Assembly (NCBI RefSeq): GCF_003003005.1
Contig: NZ_PVTR01000015.1
Location: forward strand, 1 to 64,000
Direction of reading: 5' to 3'
Source: Mongoliibacter ruber
Lineage (GTDB): Bacteria > Bacteroidota > Bacteroidia > Cytophagales > Cyclobacteriaceae
Length of the DNA: 64,000 bases
How positions within the stretch are numbered: position 1 is the first letter of the stretch; each line of letters begins with the position of its first letter. Shown piece after piece: positions 62,954 through 64,000 of the stretch. A program made the translations under genes and the position numbers. The notes below the pieces were generated by a model. It was not told the origin of the DNA and did no database searches. It was given only the letters and a program-made list of their open reading frames with translations.

Positions 62954-64000
62954 TTATTCGTTGACGTTTAATTCGGTAAGGTATTTGGCAAAAGCATAGA
63001 GCTCTGCCTCCTTAAATGAATTAGCCATTACTTGAAGGCCAATAGGAAGGCCTTTTTTATCTTTTCCGTTGGGAATAGATATAGAAGGTACTCCTGAAAC
63101 AGAAGCCTGCACTGTAAATAGGTCTTCCAAATACATGGCTACAGGGTCATTACTATGCTCTCCAAATTTAAACGCTGTAGTTGGCGTTGTCGGCATAATA
63201 ATATAGTCAAATTTTGTGAGTAAATCTTCAGTAAACTCTTTTATCAATCTCCTTACTTTCTGCGCTTTTGTGAAATAAGCGTCATAGTAGCTTGCACTCA
63301 ATACAAATGTTCCCAACATGATCCTTCTTTTGACCTCATCACCAAAACCTTCAGACCTTGTTTTTTTGTACATGGACTCAAGATTATGTGCATTTGGAGT
63401 TCTATACCCATATTTTACACCATCAAATCTGGACAAGTTAGAACTTGCTTCAGCAGTGGTCAAAATATAATAAGTAGGAAGGATATATTTCAAAAGTGGA
63501 AAATGAACTTCCTCTACAGTGTGCCCTTCTTCTTTGAGTTTGTCTAGAACAGAGATTGTGTTGGCTTTAATCTCTTCTTGTAATGCTGGAGATTCAATCG
63601 TCTCTGTCAAGTAGGCTACTTTGGCTCTCTTGTTGAAATGGAGCAATTCTGAATAATGAGGGACTGCTTTTCTGGAAACTGTAGAATCAAAATTGTCAGG
63701 TCCAGCCATTACCTCCATGACAAGGGCATTGTCTTGCACATTTCTGGAGAATACACCAATGGTGTCAAAAGAAGACGCATAAGCTATCAAACCCCATCTT
63801 GATACACGGGAATAGGTAGGTTTGATCCCCACAAGTCCAGTGAATGCTGCTGGTTGTCTCACCGAACCTCCTGTATCAGTACCAAGAGATACTGTACATA
63901 AGTTGGCCTGTACCGCCACAGCTGAGCCACCGGAAGAACCACCAGGTACCCTGCTTTCGTCAGCAGCATTCAATACTTTTCCATGAGCTGAATTCTCATT
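62954..64000 (-). CDS. gatA: Asp-tRNA(Asn)/Glu-tRNA(Gln) amidotransferase subunit A, partial
   Basis: The frame continues past the window edge, so the N-terminal part, including the first catalytic lysine region, is missing; about 348 residues are visible. The amidase signature is clear: RVPGGSSGGSAVAV with the Ser-cisSer-Lys triad's serines, then GTDTGGSVRQPAAFTGLVGIKPTYSRVSRWG. GatA releases ammonia from glutamine for the GatCAB complex, which amidates mischarged Asp-tRNA(Asn) or Glu-tRNA(Gln). No gatB or gatC is in the window. Confidence 0.95.
   Translation of the reverse strand, partial: NENSAHGKVLNAADESRVPGGSSGGSAVAVQANLCTVSLGTDTGGSVRQPAAFTGLVGIKPTYSRVSRWGLIAYASSFDTIGVFSRNVQDNALVMEVMAGPDNFDSTVSRKAVPHYSELLHFNKRAKVAYLTETIESPALQEEIKANTISVLDKLKEEGHTVEEVHFPLLKYILPTYYILTTAEASSNLSRFDGVKYGYRTPNAHNLESMYKKTRSEGFGDEVKRRIMLGTFVLSASYYDAYFTKAQKVRRLIKEFTEDLLTKFDYIIMPTTPTTAFKFGEHSNDPVAMYLEDLFTVQASVSGVPSISIPNGKDKKGLPIGLQVMANSFKEAELYAFAKYLTELNVNE

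Noticed and set aside
1-64000. CRISPR array, prophage or insertion sequence
   Set aside because: No regularly spaced direct repeats, no transposase or integrase gene, and no run of phage genes; only the ORF6N fragment hints at past mobile DNA.

Overview
The window looks like an ordinary chromosomal stretch of a Bacteroidota bacterium, most likely order Cytophagales and close to Cyclobacteriaceae (Algoriphagus/Cecembia-like). This is inferred from recognised families, not from a search: the gliding/type IX secretion protein SprA (2390 aa), DUF4837 and DUF6089 proteins, a TMEM220-like protein, a GNAT-nitrilase fusion, a PhoH protein of Bacteroidota type, weak or absent Shine-Dalgarno sequences, several TTG/GTG starts, and TAnnTTTG-type promoter elements. 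The DNA is moderately AT-rich. No phage, IS transposase, CRISPR array or rRNA is visible.

Layout. 1-6.2 kb: a 3'-5' exonuclease, a conserved unknown, lipB (octanoyltransferase) back to back with a YraN nuclease-like gene, a small lipoprotein, a diheme cytochrome c and a TPR/LuxR membrane regulator. 6.4-7.1 kb: the only accessory-looking spot, with a truncated ORF6N gene running into about 105-bp repeat units, an intact tRNA-Leu(CAA), and a second tRNA-Leu half-gene split by a 22-bp palindrome. 7.1-20.4 kb: housekeeping genes, including a SAM hydrolase/ABM monooxygenase pair, phoH, an N-acetyltransferase, an outer-membrane protein, comEC, a compact run from enoyl-CoA hydratase through recQ, a Nudix hydrolase, a thioesterase, a TPR lipoprotein and the Sua5 threonylcarbamoyl-AMP synthase, then pgk. 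20.5-30 kb: envelope and carbohydrate genes: a GH3 beta-glucosidase lipoprotein divergent from an 1151-aa ThuA/sugar dehydrogenase/PKD/cytochrome c fusion lipoprotein, NIPSNAP, TMEM220, DUF6089 and MscS. 30-40.4 kb: GNAT-nitrilase, a KdsC-type phosphatase, two convergent L,D-transpeptidases, a two-gene pterin operon (6-pyruvoyl-tetrahydropterin synthase-like plus GTP cyclohydrolase I), an SDR protein, three small or uncharacterised genes, a ligase-associated exonuclease without its ligase, and a phosphotriesterase-like lipoprotein. 40.9-48.3 kb: guaA, a periplasmic-binding/TPR protein, hemL and a Spx/ArsC-like protein, then a divergent threonine-degradation pair (epimerase-type threonine dehydrogenase and kbl). 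48.7-64 kb, all minus strand: gatA (cut by the window end), a LysM lytic transglycosylase, a DUF4837 lipoprotein, maeB, ruvA, sprA, gcvH, vanZ-like and tonB, probably one long transcription unit or a chain of units ending in a terminator at about 48.66 kb.

How the genes relate: threonine dehydrogenase and Kbl convert threonine to glycine and acetyl-CoA, and the nearby gcvH supplies the H protein for glycine cleavage. LipB makes the octanoyl group that becomes the lipoyl arm of GcvH-type proteins. SprA indicates a type IX secretion system. The L,D-transpeptidases and lytic transglycosylase remodel peptidoglycan, and KdsC supplies KDO for lipopolysaccharide. I see no clear new system. The best leads are the decayed tRNA-Leu repeat locus, the pterin operon followed by an SDR lacking its catalytic tyrosine, the large ThuA/dehydrogenase/cytochrome fusion, and a 23-bp exact repeat in inverted orientation near the two ends of a 48-kb interval.
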